A DNA stretch of 42,454 nucleotides from Nitrospiraceae bacterium UBA6898 (GTDB lineage: Bacteria; Nitrospirota; Thermodesulfovibrionia; Thermodesulfovibrionales; UBA6898). The notes beneath the pieces were generated by a model, which did not search any database, had not been told where the DNA came from, and was given only the letters and a program-made list of their open reading frames with translations. Numbering within the stretch: position 1 is the first letter of the stretch; every line of letters starts with the position of its first letter. The position numbers and the translations under genes are program-made. Below, piece after piece: positions 32,452 to 40,046 of the stretch. Where the stretch lies: NCBI GenBank assembly GCA_002448975.1, contig DKBO01000079.1:1-42454 (forward strand). The letters run 5' to 3'.

Positions 32452-33119
32452 TGTGCAACAAAGACGGCATTCCTGTTTTCGAGGAATAATACGAAAAGGA
32501 TGAGAATACAGATCAGAATCACGAGCGGCAGAATTATCTTTGAAATCAGCTTTCTCGGTCCGGCCGGCATGACATAATGCACCCGCATCTGTGAAGCGTG
32601 TCTGAGCGGAGCTTTCTTTTTCATGCCCCCCGGCGGTTGAACTGAGACGGGTCTCTTCCGCATGAACTTTCTGTCATATTCCATTCTCTTTCCAGTATCT
32701 TTCAGAACACTATAAACCTCGTTGATTTTGCTCGTACAGCTGACCCAGTTGCCCCCATCACTACGGTGCCTGTCAGGGTGGTAGAGCATCATGAGGCTCT
32801 TCCAGCGATCATGGATCTGGTCAGCCGTTACATTATGGGGCAGCCCCAGGGTGAAATAGTAATCATTCTCGGGATTGAAATATACCCTGTCGAGAATCTT
32901 GTTCAGGTTATCAATCACATAACTCCGATCTATACTGCTCTGAGCCAGGAAACTCTTTGCCCCCGGCGCATCACCCAAGAGATCGATAAAGGCATCGAAA
33001 TTCCTGACAACCTTTATGCTGAATCGCTCCCAGGAAATACCACCCCTAACTTCCCCAATAAATTCAAGGGCATCCTGGTAGTTCACTTGCTTTTTCCCAT
33101 TGTCATGCCGGGATTTCAT
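32448..33119 (-). CDS. Membrane-anchored J-domain (DnaJ-like) protein
   Basis: The product from the ATG at 33119 is 223 residues. A helical N-terminal region (QVNYQDALEFIGEVRGGISW) of about 80 residues precedes a J-domain at about 85-152 with DYYFTLGLPHNVTADQI and the HPD triad at 114-116. A basic linker leads to one C-terminal membrane span (about 193-213, KIILPLVILICILILFVLFL). J-domains stimulate Hsp70 ATPase; a C-terminal anchor would place it on the cytoplasmic face of the inner membrane, perhaps to assist assembly of polysaccharide machinery. The frame is open upstream to 33296, but that part overlaps the previous gene and reads like non-coding sequence. The start is approximate. Confidence 0.78.
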   Translation of the reverse strand: MKSRHDNGKKQVNYQDALEFIGEVRGGISWERFSIKVVRNFDAFIDLLGDAPGAKSFLAQSSIDRSYVIDNLNKILDRVYFNPENDYYFTLGLPHNVTADQIHDRWKSLMMLYHPDRHRSDGGNWVSCTSKINEVYSVLKDTGKRMEYDRKFMRKRPVSVQPPGGMKKKAPLRHASQMRVHYVMPAGPRKLISKIILPLVILICILILFVLFLENRNAVFVAQ

Positions 33120-33201
33120 TCCTTCGTCTGGCCTGTCTTTGCAGATTCGGTCACAATAGACTGTCGGTGAGGCACCCTGTATGTTTCCCCTGAAGAAGAA
33201 C

Positions 33202-34503
33202 TTATCTCCGGCCAAAAAACAGTTCATTCTGTTCCGCTCGCAGCCTGTCACACAGCCTGTTGTCCGGCAGATCCACATCATCATAGGTAAGCACATGATC
33301 CCGGGAAATATCTTTCTTTAGGCGGCATCCTTCAGCAAGCCCCATGGGGAGCAGTCTCTCGCCCTTAACCGCATCCGAGTTCTCGCACTGACCATAGGTC
33401 ATATAGTAGCCCATGCCATCAAGCACCTGCCCGGCCTTTAGATCTATCTTCGCGGTAGCCACAACATCGACTAACGGTTTGCCAAGCGGTGCGATGGCTG
33501 CGTCGTGGAAGAGCGCAGCCCTGGCAATAGTATTGTGTACCTCAAAGTGGCAGAGATGATAGGGGGTATAGAAACAATAAAGTGGGCCTTCGCCCAGCTT
33601 GTAGAGGTTCAGGTAGTGTTTCTGCATCGGGTGATCATGCGTACCAAGAACAAATACCCCCGGCCCGGGCTCAGCGCCGACTACATAGTCAACGACCCCG
33701 GGGCCTGACAAAAGATCCTCGAGAGGATACCAGGAAACCGCTTCCTTGATGGCAGTTCCTGCCGGCACCGTCGGTCCGTGCATGCCCCGCTTCGCCACCC
33801 TCATTCCCGTAGCATTCGCCACGATAGCCTGTTCAAAGGAGATCTTGGTTCCGTCGGCAAAAGACGTGACCATGTGCGCTTTCTGTCCCCACTTTCGTGC
33901 AAACCCCTCCTGGGTTGTCGGGTTGCGATAGGGGTCCTGAAGACCCTTTATGTTTCCGCACAAAACAGGGCGAACGCCGATCCCTTTGACAAAACGGTAC
34001 AGGTTCATGATTACGCCGGGTTGATCTCCGTCTGCATTCGTCAGAACAACCCCCGCCTTATCAGCATACACCTTCAATACAGGGCCTATTGTTCCGTCAA
34101 GTTCGGCATTCATCATAACGACATGCTTTCCGTGCTCGATCGCTTTCAGCACTACTTCGGCTCCAAACTCAATAGCACCCGTCACTTCGATAACAGCGTC
34201 TATACCGTCGGCTTTGCAGAGAGCCAATGCATCTTCAGTTACCGCGTAATCACCTTTGCTTATCGCCTCCTCCATCTGGGCTACCGTTTCAACGGTTTGT
34301 GTTCTTTCGATGCCCGCCTCGGCATATGCCCGGCGAGCACCTTCGAGATGCCGGTTGGCGATAGCTACCAATTTCATCCCCGGCACATAATTGCATATCT
34401 GTAACGCTATCCCCCTCCCCATAAATCCGGCTCCGATCATGCCGACACGGACAGGGGTCCCGGCTGCATGAAGCTTCTGCAATGCTGTATCAAGAATGAT
34501 CAT
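33202..34503 (-). CDS. SAF-domain homoserine-dehydrogenase-like NAD(P) oxidoreductase (COG4091 type)
   Basis: This 433-residue protein has a Rossmann domain opening VRVGMIGAGFMGRGIALQI, then DAVIEVTGAIEFGAEVVLKA, MMNAELDGTIGPVL and TNADGDQPGVIMNL. A central catalytic domain has KWGQKAHMVTSFADGTKISF, and the C-terminal SAF-like part has KIDLKAGQVLDGMGYYMTYG and GLAEG. These are marks of the predicted homoserine-dehydrogenase-like family found in many O-antigen and capsule clusters next to CDP-glucose genes. The substrate is not established; an oxidation or reduction on the branch-chain or deoxysugar made by this cassette is likely. The last 55 codons have a decayed duplicate at 31182-31349. 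Confidence 0.85.
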   Translation of the reverse strand: MIILDTALQKLHAAGTPVRVGMIGAGFMGRGIALQICNYVPGMKLVAIANRHLEGARRAYAEAGIERTQTVETVAQMEEAISKGDYAVTEDALALCKADGIDAVIEVTGAIEFGAEVVLKAIEHGKHVVMMNAELDGTIGPVLKVYADKAGVVLTNADGDQPGVIMNLYRFVKGIGVRPVLCGNIKGLQDPYRNPTTQEGFARKWGQKAHMVTSFADGTKISFEQAIVANATGMRVAKRGMHGPTVPAGTAIKEAVSWYPLEDLLSGPGVVDYVVGAEPGPGVFVLGTHDHPMQKHYLNLYKLGEGPLYCFYTPYHLCHFEVHNTIARAALFHDAAIAPLGKPLVDVVATAKIDLKAGQVLDGMGYYMTYGQCENSDAVKGERLLPMGLAEGCRLKKDISRDHVLTYDDVDLPDNRLCDRLRAEQNELFFGRR

Positions 34504-34651
34504 ACGAAGTCCTCCGTGGTTTGATTCACCCGACTTGCCGTACCTACGAACTTTCCCGGTGCAGAGATATCAATGCCTTGATCCTCAGTGCCGGAAATTG
34601 CAGTCCTTCCTCTCTTAATCTGCATATAACTTGTCATCCGGATATAACACC

Positions 34652-35182
34652 TCACAGAGAATAATCAGGCCAGCTTCTGTCCTTGTCTGAAATAACCTGA
34701 ACTGCAAGCGGCCAATGTACCCGGAAGGCCGGGTCGTCATACCGTATTCCGCGTTCCGAACCCGGCGTATAAAACTGCGAAACCTGATAAATGACCTCCG
34801 TCTCGTCAACAAGCGTCTGAAACCCATGGGCAAATTTTTCCGGGACATAGAGCATCATATAATTGCCTGCTGTCAGTTCAACCCCGATCCATTGCTTGAA
34901 GGTCGGAGAACCGGGCCTGACGTCGATGATGACATCATATATGGCGCCTCTGGTGCACCTTACCAGTTTTACCTCTCCGTAAGGGTCCGCCTGATAGTGC
35001 ATACCGCGCAGGGTTCCCTTCTTCTTATTGAAGGATACGTTCGCCTGGGATACATTGCTGTTCAGTCCGTACTTCTCAAATTCCTTCTGACAGAACGTCC
35101 GCCCGAAAAAACCACGGTCATCTTCAAATTTCTGTATCTCAATTACATACGCGTCCTTCAGTTTTGTTTCAGTGAAAATCAT
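34652..35182 (-). CDS. rfbC: dTDP-4-dehydrorhamnose 3,5-epimerase family (RmlC-like)
   Basis: This 176-residue cupin of the RmlC family has FEDDRGFFGRTFCQKEFEKY, the catalytic-His motif TLRGMHYQADPYGEVKLVR, RGAIYDVIIDVRPGSPTF, VPEKFAHGFQTL and the active-site Tyr region VIYQVSQFYTPGSERGI. The ATG at 35182 is preceded by AAGGAG at 7 nt, so I prefer it to an upstream ATG 29 codons earlier. RmlC epimerises C3/C5 of 4-keto-6-deoxyhexoses; beside a CDP-glucose synthase it may act on a CDP-linked or dTDP-linked 4-keto sugar, possibly as a single-centre epimerase. No rmlA, rmlB or rmlD accompanies it. Confidence 0.88.
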   Translation of the reverse strand: MIFTETKLKDAYVIEIQKFEDDRGFFGRTFCQKEFEKYGLNSNVSQANVSFNKKKGTLRGMHYQADPYGEVKLVRCTRGAIYDVIIDVRPGSPTFKQWIGVELTAGNYMMLYVPEKFAHGFQTLVDETEVIYQVSQFYTPGSERGIRYDDPAFRVHWPLAVQVISDKDRSWPDYSL

Positions 35183-35244
35183 CTCATTCTCCTTATGCTT
35201 ATTTTGCGGTTCCGCAGAACGGCTGCAGCATTTTTCTCCTATAA

Positions 35245-36303
35245 TCAGAATGCCTTTCTGTGTGCCCACTCCAGCCGGTCATTCAAGAGATGCATGTTTC
35301 TGAGATGGGTAAGCATCTTGAGTCGCATAAATCTGGAGTTACGGAAATCACCGTCGCTGAAACCCATGCCTTCCAATCCCTCCTTAAGATCACGGATCGT
35401 CGTGATAAGGTCGACTTCCGGCTGATAACCCGGAGCGAGCTGTCGGAAGAGATTGAAGTTTACCCGGTAAGAACGTTTATCCGGCTGTGCATCCTTATTT
35501 ATAGAGATGTCCACGTCAGGTATGACCTTTGCAACAGCTTCCGCAAGGTCCTTGACCTGATAGTTCCACGCGTCGCTCCCTACATTGACCGCAACGAAGG
35601 CCCCCCCCTTGCCGGTATCCCGCGTCACTGCCCAATCGATTGCACGCGCCATGTCCTTGGTATTGATCAGCGGTCTCCAGGGAGTACCGTCACTGAGGAT
35701 CGTGATTTTCTTCGACATGACCGCCCCGGTAACAAAATCATTCAGAACAAGGTCGAGGCGAAGCCTCTCGCTCATGCCACAGGCCGTGGAAAATCTGAGA
35801 CTGGTTACTTTGAAATTTTCCGTTGCCATCGCTTCCAGGTCCCTCTCGGTATAAACCTTTGATTTTGCATATGCCGTAAGCGGGTTGAGCGGAGATCTCT
35901 CATCCCGCGGACTGTCGTCAGCTGATCCGTACATACTGCAGCTCGATGCAAAGACAAAAGACCGAACCCCTTTTTCCTTGGCTTTTTTCGCAAGGTCCAC
36001 ACTCGCCCGATGGTTAATGTCAAAGGTGACTTCTTCAAAGGTATTGCCCATCGGGTCGTTCGAGATGCCGGCAAGGTGCACAACAGCGTCTACGCCGTCC
36101 AGCAACTCTGCGGGAAGCTTTCTGACATCGGCAAAATACTGCTGATCAACCCGGCATTCGGGAAGGACCTCAGCGTTGGTCAGACAGTTTGCAAAGTACC
36201 CCGTGTCGAAGCCTGCAAGCGTTGCGGCAGGATATGAAAAACGCAGCCTTTCCACAACGCATGGTCCAATGTATCCCATATTACCGGTAACTAAGATTTT
36301 CAT
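35245..36303 (-). CDS. NAD-dependent sugar epimerase/dehydratase (extended SDR)
   Basis: This 352-residue extended SDR has TGNMGYIGP (6-14) as the NAD loop, VVHLAGISNDPM, SSCSMYGSADD with the catalytic Ser, and Y145-x3-K149 in LTAYAKSKVYTE. NTKDMARAIDWAV and FNLFRQLAPGYQPEVDLITT belong to the substrate domain. The reading frame is open for 13 more codons upstream, but the ATG at 36303 has GGGAG 8-9 nt before it and begins the Rossmann strand (MKILVTGN). It is probably an NDP-sugar 4-reductase, epimerase or dehydratase in the CDP-glucose cassette; the precise reaction is unknown. Confidence 0.88.
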   Translation of the reverse strand: MKILVTGNMGYIGPCVVERLRFSYPAATLAGFDTGYFANCLTNAEVLPECRVDQQYFADVRKLPAELLDGVDAVVHLAGISNDPMGNTFEEVTFDINHRASVDLAKKAKEKGVRSFVFASSCSMYGSADDSPRDERSPLNPLTAYAKSKVYTERDLEAMATENFKVTSLRFSTACGMSERLRLDLVLNDFVTGAVMSKKITILSDGTPWRPLINTKDMARAIDWAVTRDTGKGGAFVAVNVGSDAWNYQVKDLAEAVAKVIPDVDISINKDAQPDKRSYRVNFNLFRQLAPGYQPEVDLITTIRDLKEGLEGMGFSDGDFRNSRFMRLKMLTHLRNMHLLNDRLEWAHRKAF

Positions 36304-36366
36304 ATGCGGTTCTCCCTCATGCGTCTTATTTTTTTCCAGCAACCACTATCACGAGATGCCTTTGCC

Positions 36367-37470
36367 TCACGACACCCCTCCATTCAGGAGGCTTTTCACC
36401 CGCCGCGCTATGGCAGGAGCAGCCGTAAGTCCCGGGGATTCGATGCCGACGAGATTCACAAAACCGGGCTTGTCTTCACTGATAACGAAATCACGGAATG
36501 TTTCGCCAGGCCCCTGCAGTTTCGGGCGGATGCCCGACATATCGGCAACAATGTCCTCACGTTTGATAAACGGCAGGAACTTAACCGCCGCCGCGTAGAA
36601 GCGGTCAGCTTTGGAGGCGTCGACTTTGTATTCTTCGATACGTGCAATATAGGTAGCGTCAGGTCCCAACTTCAGACGGCCGCCAAGATCGAGCGTCAAG
36701 TGGACGCCTAACCCCACATGGTTCTTCTCGGGGACCGGGTATACCAATCTTTGAACCGTATCTTTCTTCACGTTTGCGATACTGAAATAGTCGCCTTTGC
36801 AGTAGTGGTGGTCATAGGTCTTTCCGATCATTGCGGCAATCCTGTCTGAGTACAGACCTGCAGCATTGACAACCCGTTCGGACGTAAAGGAGAACCGTTC
36901 ACCTTCCCGGTTCTGCGTTGAGATCATATATCCACCGGCGACAGGTTCAACTTCATTTACCTCAGTTCCGCAAGCGATCTCTGCACCCTTTTCCCTCGCT
37001 GCGTGGAGAAAATAATCCATAAGTGCATGTGCGCTCACAATTCCCGTATCCGGTGAATAGAGGGCTCCCACCGCACGTATATGCGGTTCCATTTCCGCTA
37101 TCCGCTCACGTGTGATCATCTCGACCGACGTCACGCCATTCCGAAGCGCAGCCGCCTCCAGCGATGCCACTTCCCCCATCTCGTCCTCGCCCGTTGCAAT
37201 GATCAGCTTGCCCGTCCTGCGGTGAGGAATCTTATACTCCCGGCAAAGCTCATACAGCAGTTCACGACCCTCGACACAGAGGCGTCCCTTGAGCGATCCC
37301 GTTGGGTAGTAGATGCCTGCATGAATGACCTCGCTGTTACGCGAACTGATACCACGACCATGCGTTTCGTTCTTTTCGACGATATACATGTTTGTTCGCC
37401 CATCGGAAAGTTCGGCAGCAATCGCCAAGCCGATGATGCCTGCACCGATTATGGTTATGTCAGCGTCCAT
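36367..37470 (-). CDS. lhgO: LhgO-like FAD-dependent oxidoreductase (DAO family)
   Basis: This 367-residue flavoprotein has DITIIGAGIIGLAIAAEL at the N-terminus, GRGISSRNSEVIHAGIYYP near the FAD, VVNAAGLYSD, and a C-terminal GIRPKLQGPGE with LVGIESPGLTAAPAIA. This is the L-2-hydroxyglutarate dehydrogenase/oxidase (LhgO/L2HGDH) pattern. In its native role LhgO oxidises L-2-hydroxyglutarate to 2-oxoglutarate and reduces quinone. Within a CDP-glucose cassette it may recycle 2-hydroxyglutarate formed by an oxidoreductase step, as is known for 2-oxoglutarate-dependent sugar oxidations, or oxidise a sugar directly. It lies 63 nt before the SDR gene. Confidence 0.82.
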   Translation of the reverse strand: MDADITIIGAGIIGLAIAAELSDGRTNMYIVEKNETHGRGISSRNSEVIHAGIYYPTGSLKGRLCVEGRELLYELCREYKIPHRRTGKLIIATGEDEMGEVASLEAAALRNGVTSVEMITRERIAEMEPHIRAVGALYSPDTGIVSAHALMDYFLHAAREKGAEIACGTEVNEVEPVAGGYMISTQNREGERFSFTSERVVNAAGLYSDRIAAMIGKTYDHHYCKGDYFSIANVKKDTVQRLVYPVPEKNHVGLGVHLTLDLGGRLKLGPDATYIARIEEYKVDASKADRFYAAAVKFLPFIKREDIVADMSGIRPKLQGPGETFRDFVISEDKPGFVNLVGIESPGLTAAPAIARRVKSLLNGGVS

Positions 37471-37500
37471 GTTCCCCCATTTCTGTTGTTGTCTCGACGT

Positions 37501-38268
37501 TCACCACTTTCTCCATGGAGCCTTTCCGCAATCCCACATCTCTTCCAAAACGTTCTTGTCCCTCAGCGTGTCCATGGGGTGCCAGAACCCGTAATGACGA
37601 TATGCGGAGAGCATATCATTCTGTGCAAGCCTTTTTAGCGGCTCCTGCTCCCATACGCTGGCGTCATCGTCTATGAAATCAATCACTTGCGGTTCGAGCA
37701 CAAAATATCCTCCATTGATCCAAGCTCCATCTCCCTGCGGCTTCTCCCGGAAATTGACGACCTTGTCCTTTTCCAGGCTGAGTATTCCAAACCTGCCCGG
37801 TGGTTGAACAGCTGTCAAGGTAGCATAGGTTTTCTGCCCCTTATGAAAGGTTATCAACTGACTGATATCAACATCGCTGACTCCGTCACCATAGGTAAAG
37901 CAGAAGGTTTCCGATCCTATGTAATCCTTCACTCTTTTCAATCTGCCGCCGGTCATGGTCTTCTCGCCGGTGTCGACGAGTGTCACCTTCCAGGGATCCG
38001 CACCGTTCGTGTGAACGCTCATCCTGTTCTCTTTCATATCGAACGTGATATCCGACACCTGCAGGAAATATTGGGAAAAATACTGTTTGATCATATATCC
38101 CTTGTACCCGCAGCATATGATGAAGTCATTGATCCCGTATGTTGAAAAGATCTTCATAATATGCCAAAGGATCGGCTTTCCCCCGATTTCGACCATTGGC
38201 TTCGGCCGAACAGACGTCTCCTCCGAAAGCCTTGTCCCGTAGCCACCCGCAAGAATAACCGCTTTCAT
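37501..38268 (-). CDS. rfbF: Glucose-1-phosphate cytidylyltransferase
   Basis: This 255-residue nucleotidyltransferase has the signature MKAVILAGGYGTRLSEETSV, RPKPMVEIGGKPILWHIMKI, TFCFTYGDGVSDVDISQLI with the metal Asp, and WINGGYFVLEP. Length and motifs match RfbF/DdhA, which joins CTP and glucose-1-phosphate into CDP-glucose, the entry to CDP-3,6-dideoxyhexoses and branched sugars. The usual next enzyme, CDP-glucose 4,6-dehydratase (RfbG), is not beside it; the dehydratase at 40047 is of another type. It is the first gene of the cassette that runs to 33202. Confidence 0.93.
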   Translation of the reverse strand: MKAVILAGGYGTRLSEETSVRPKPMVEIGGKPILWHIMKIFSTYGINDFIICCGYKGYMIKQYFSQYFLQVSDITFDMKENRMSVHTNGADPWKVTLVDTGEKTMTGGRLKRVKDYIGSETFCFTYGDGVSDVDISQLITFHKGQKTYATLTAVQPPGRFGILSLEKDKVVNFREKPQGDGAWINGGYFVLEPQVIDFIDDDASVWEQEPLKRLAQNDMLSAYRHYGFWHPMDTLRDKNVLEEMWDCGKAPWRKW

Positions 38269-38451
38269 AATATCACCTCACTAAAATTGATCACGCTTCT
38301 CCGGAGCCCTGCCTTACCTATAATAAGGCTCTATCTGATGCCTCTTATGCGAATCACGCTCTGCATGCTGACCTTCTCGCACGATGCATTACCTTCATAC
38401 GCATAACCTCCCGCGCATGACTCGGCGCAGTTTTGCGGACTCCCCGCACTA

Positions 38452-39918
38452 TCACTCACGCTGCTTGGCAACCACTGGACAGTATTCTGTCAGCACATCC
38501 GAGTTTAACGCTTGGCTTTGCTCTGTGGGATACAGATCCTTCAGCCTCTTATAAAAGGCTTTCCGAGAAATACCCAGCACCCTGCATGCCTTCGACTTGT
38601 TGCCATTACATACGTGGAGCGCATCACGCAAGGCCTGCATCTCCAGATCCTTAAGCGTTCGTATGGAACTCTGCATCGCTTTCTGTTTTCTGACGCTCAT
38701 AAATTCTTCTGGCAGCGCACTCGGCGTGATCACTTTCCCCTGTGAAAGCACAACAGCCCTTTCAATAATGTTCTTGAGCTGCCGAACATTTCCCGGCCAG
38801 GGATACTCCTGGAATAACCTGAGGACGTCATTAGTAACCGTAAGTTCTTTCTTCTCACGTATGCAGAATTCATTGATGAATGAAGAGGCAAGCAACGGAA
38901 TATCATCCTTCCGTTCCCTGAGCGAAGGGACCTTTATATCGATCACATTGATCCGATAGAAGAGGTCTTCCCGGAACCTGCCTTCGGACACCCACTTTTT
39001 GAGATCACGATTCGTGGAAGAAATGAGCCTGAAATTTACCTTGATCTTTTTATTGCTCCCGAGACGCTCGATCTCACGCTCCTGCAGCACCCTGAGCAGT
39101 TTAGCCTGAAGCGAAAGCTCGAGTTCACCGATCTCGTCAAGGAAGATTATCCCTTCTGCAGCCTCTTCGAACTTCCCGGTTCTTCTTGTAAAGGCTCCGG
39201 TAAAAGCGCCCTTCTCATATCCAAACAGCTCCGCCTCGATGAGCTCTTTCGGCATGGCGGCACAGTTTACCGCTACAAAGGGCCGCTCTTTTCTCGAGCT
39301 GCTATTATGCAGTGCACGGGCGATCAACTCCTTTCCCGTGCCTGTCTCCCCCCAAATCAGGACACTGGTCAACGATTCCTTGATCGACTCGATCGTCTCA
39401 AATATTCTCCTGATCTCCGGGTTATTACCGATGAGACGATGGCGGTATCCTTCGTCCAGAAGCCTCAGCTTCAGGGATTCGACTTCCCGTTTCAGGCGCC
39501 TCTGCTCAATAGCACGAACAAGGATTCCCTTAAGGTTCATATAATCCGGCGGCTTGATAAAATAATAAAAAGCACCACGTGTCATCGCAGAAACCGCCGA
39601 TTCGACGGTTCCATAAGCAGTCAGGAAGACAACAGGAATGTCAGGATAATTTTCGGAAATGTGCTCAAAGAGATCCATTCCGTCCTTCCCCGGCATTTTC
39701 AGGTCTGTGATCACGGCATCCACATCAACCTGTTGGATAATCGCAATCGCCTTATCGACGTTATCGGATGACGTAACGTGATAACCCTCTTCCGTGAGTA
39801 TGGCCGAGAGCACACGAAGCGCATTCGGCTCATCATCGACAACGAGGACTTTTCCTTTATGACTATTTCCGTTTTTCAAAATTACCTTCGCCCACCGACA
39901 TAATCTCTCCGAACGCAT
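38452..39918 (-). CDS. NtrC-family sigma-54 activator, response regulator
   Basis: This 488-residue three-domain regulator has a receiver at about 22-140, with D28/D29 (VLVVDDEP), phospho-acceptor D72 (TDLKMPG) and K122. The AAA+ domain at about 162-385 has Walker A GETGTGKE (190-197), the sigma-54 contact loop GAFTGA (237-242), Walker B IIFLDEIG and arginine fingers near RFREDLFYR. A Fis-type HTH lies at about 427-462 (NKSKACRVLGISRKAFYKRL). The GAFTGA loop means it activates RNA polymerase with sigma-54. Two strong sigma-54 promoters occur in this locus and are likely targets. No histidine kinase is in the window. The start may be the TTG 13 codons later, which has AAGG before it. Confidence 0.93.
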   Translation of the reverse strand: MRSERLCRWAKVILKNGNSHKGKVLVVDDEPNALRVLSAILTEEGYHVTSSDNVDKAIAIIQQVDVDAVITDLKMPGKDGMDLFEHISENYPDIPVVFLTAYGTVESAVSAMTRGAFYYFIKPPDYMNLKGILVRAIEQRRLKREVESLKLRLLDEGYRHRLIGNNPEIRRIFETIESIKESLTSVLIWGETGTGKELIARALHNSSSRKERPFVAVNCAAMPKELIEAELFGYEKGAFTGAFTRRTGKFEEAAEGIIFLDEIGELELSLQAKLLRVLQEREIERLGSNKKIKVNFRLISSTNRDLKKWVSEGRFREDLFYRINVIDIKVPSLRERKDDIPLLASSFINEFCIREKKELTVTNDVLRLFQEYPWPGNVRQLKNIIERAVVLSQGKVITPSALPEEFMSVRKQKAMQSSIRTLKDLEMQALRDALHVCNGNKSKACRVLGISRKAFYKRLKDLYPTEQSQALNSDVLTEYCPVVAKQRE

Positions 39919-40042
39919 CCATCAACAGGTATTCCTTTACCATAGCCGATATCAAACCTTCTGATCCTTTTGAGCCTGCAATCTGCATTCCGCCCTTTAT
40001 GAGACAGACCATATGCCTTGTCACCGTGAGAGGGCATTGCAT
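39863..40042 (-). CDS. Short ORF between dehydratase and regulator genes (59 codons)
   Basis: It begins 4 nt after the dehydratase stop and overlaps the regulator's start region. The product (KGGMQIAGSKGSEGLISAMV, EIMSVGEGNFEKRK) has no domain I recognise. GAGGA immediately upstream is too close for the first ATG and would better serve an ATG in another frame. It may be the remnant end of a lost gene, such as a sensor partner of the regulator. Confidence 0.25.
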   Translation of the reverse strand: MQCPLTVTRHMVCLIKGGMQIAGSKGSEGLISAMVKEYLLMDAFGEIMSVGEGNFEKRK

Positions 40043-40046
40043 GTCC

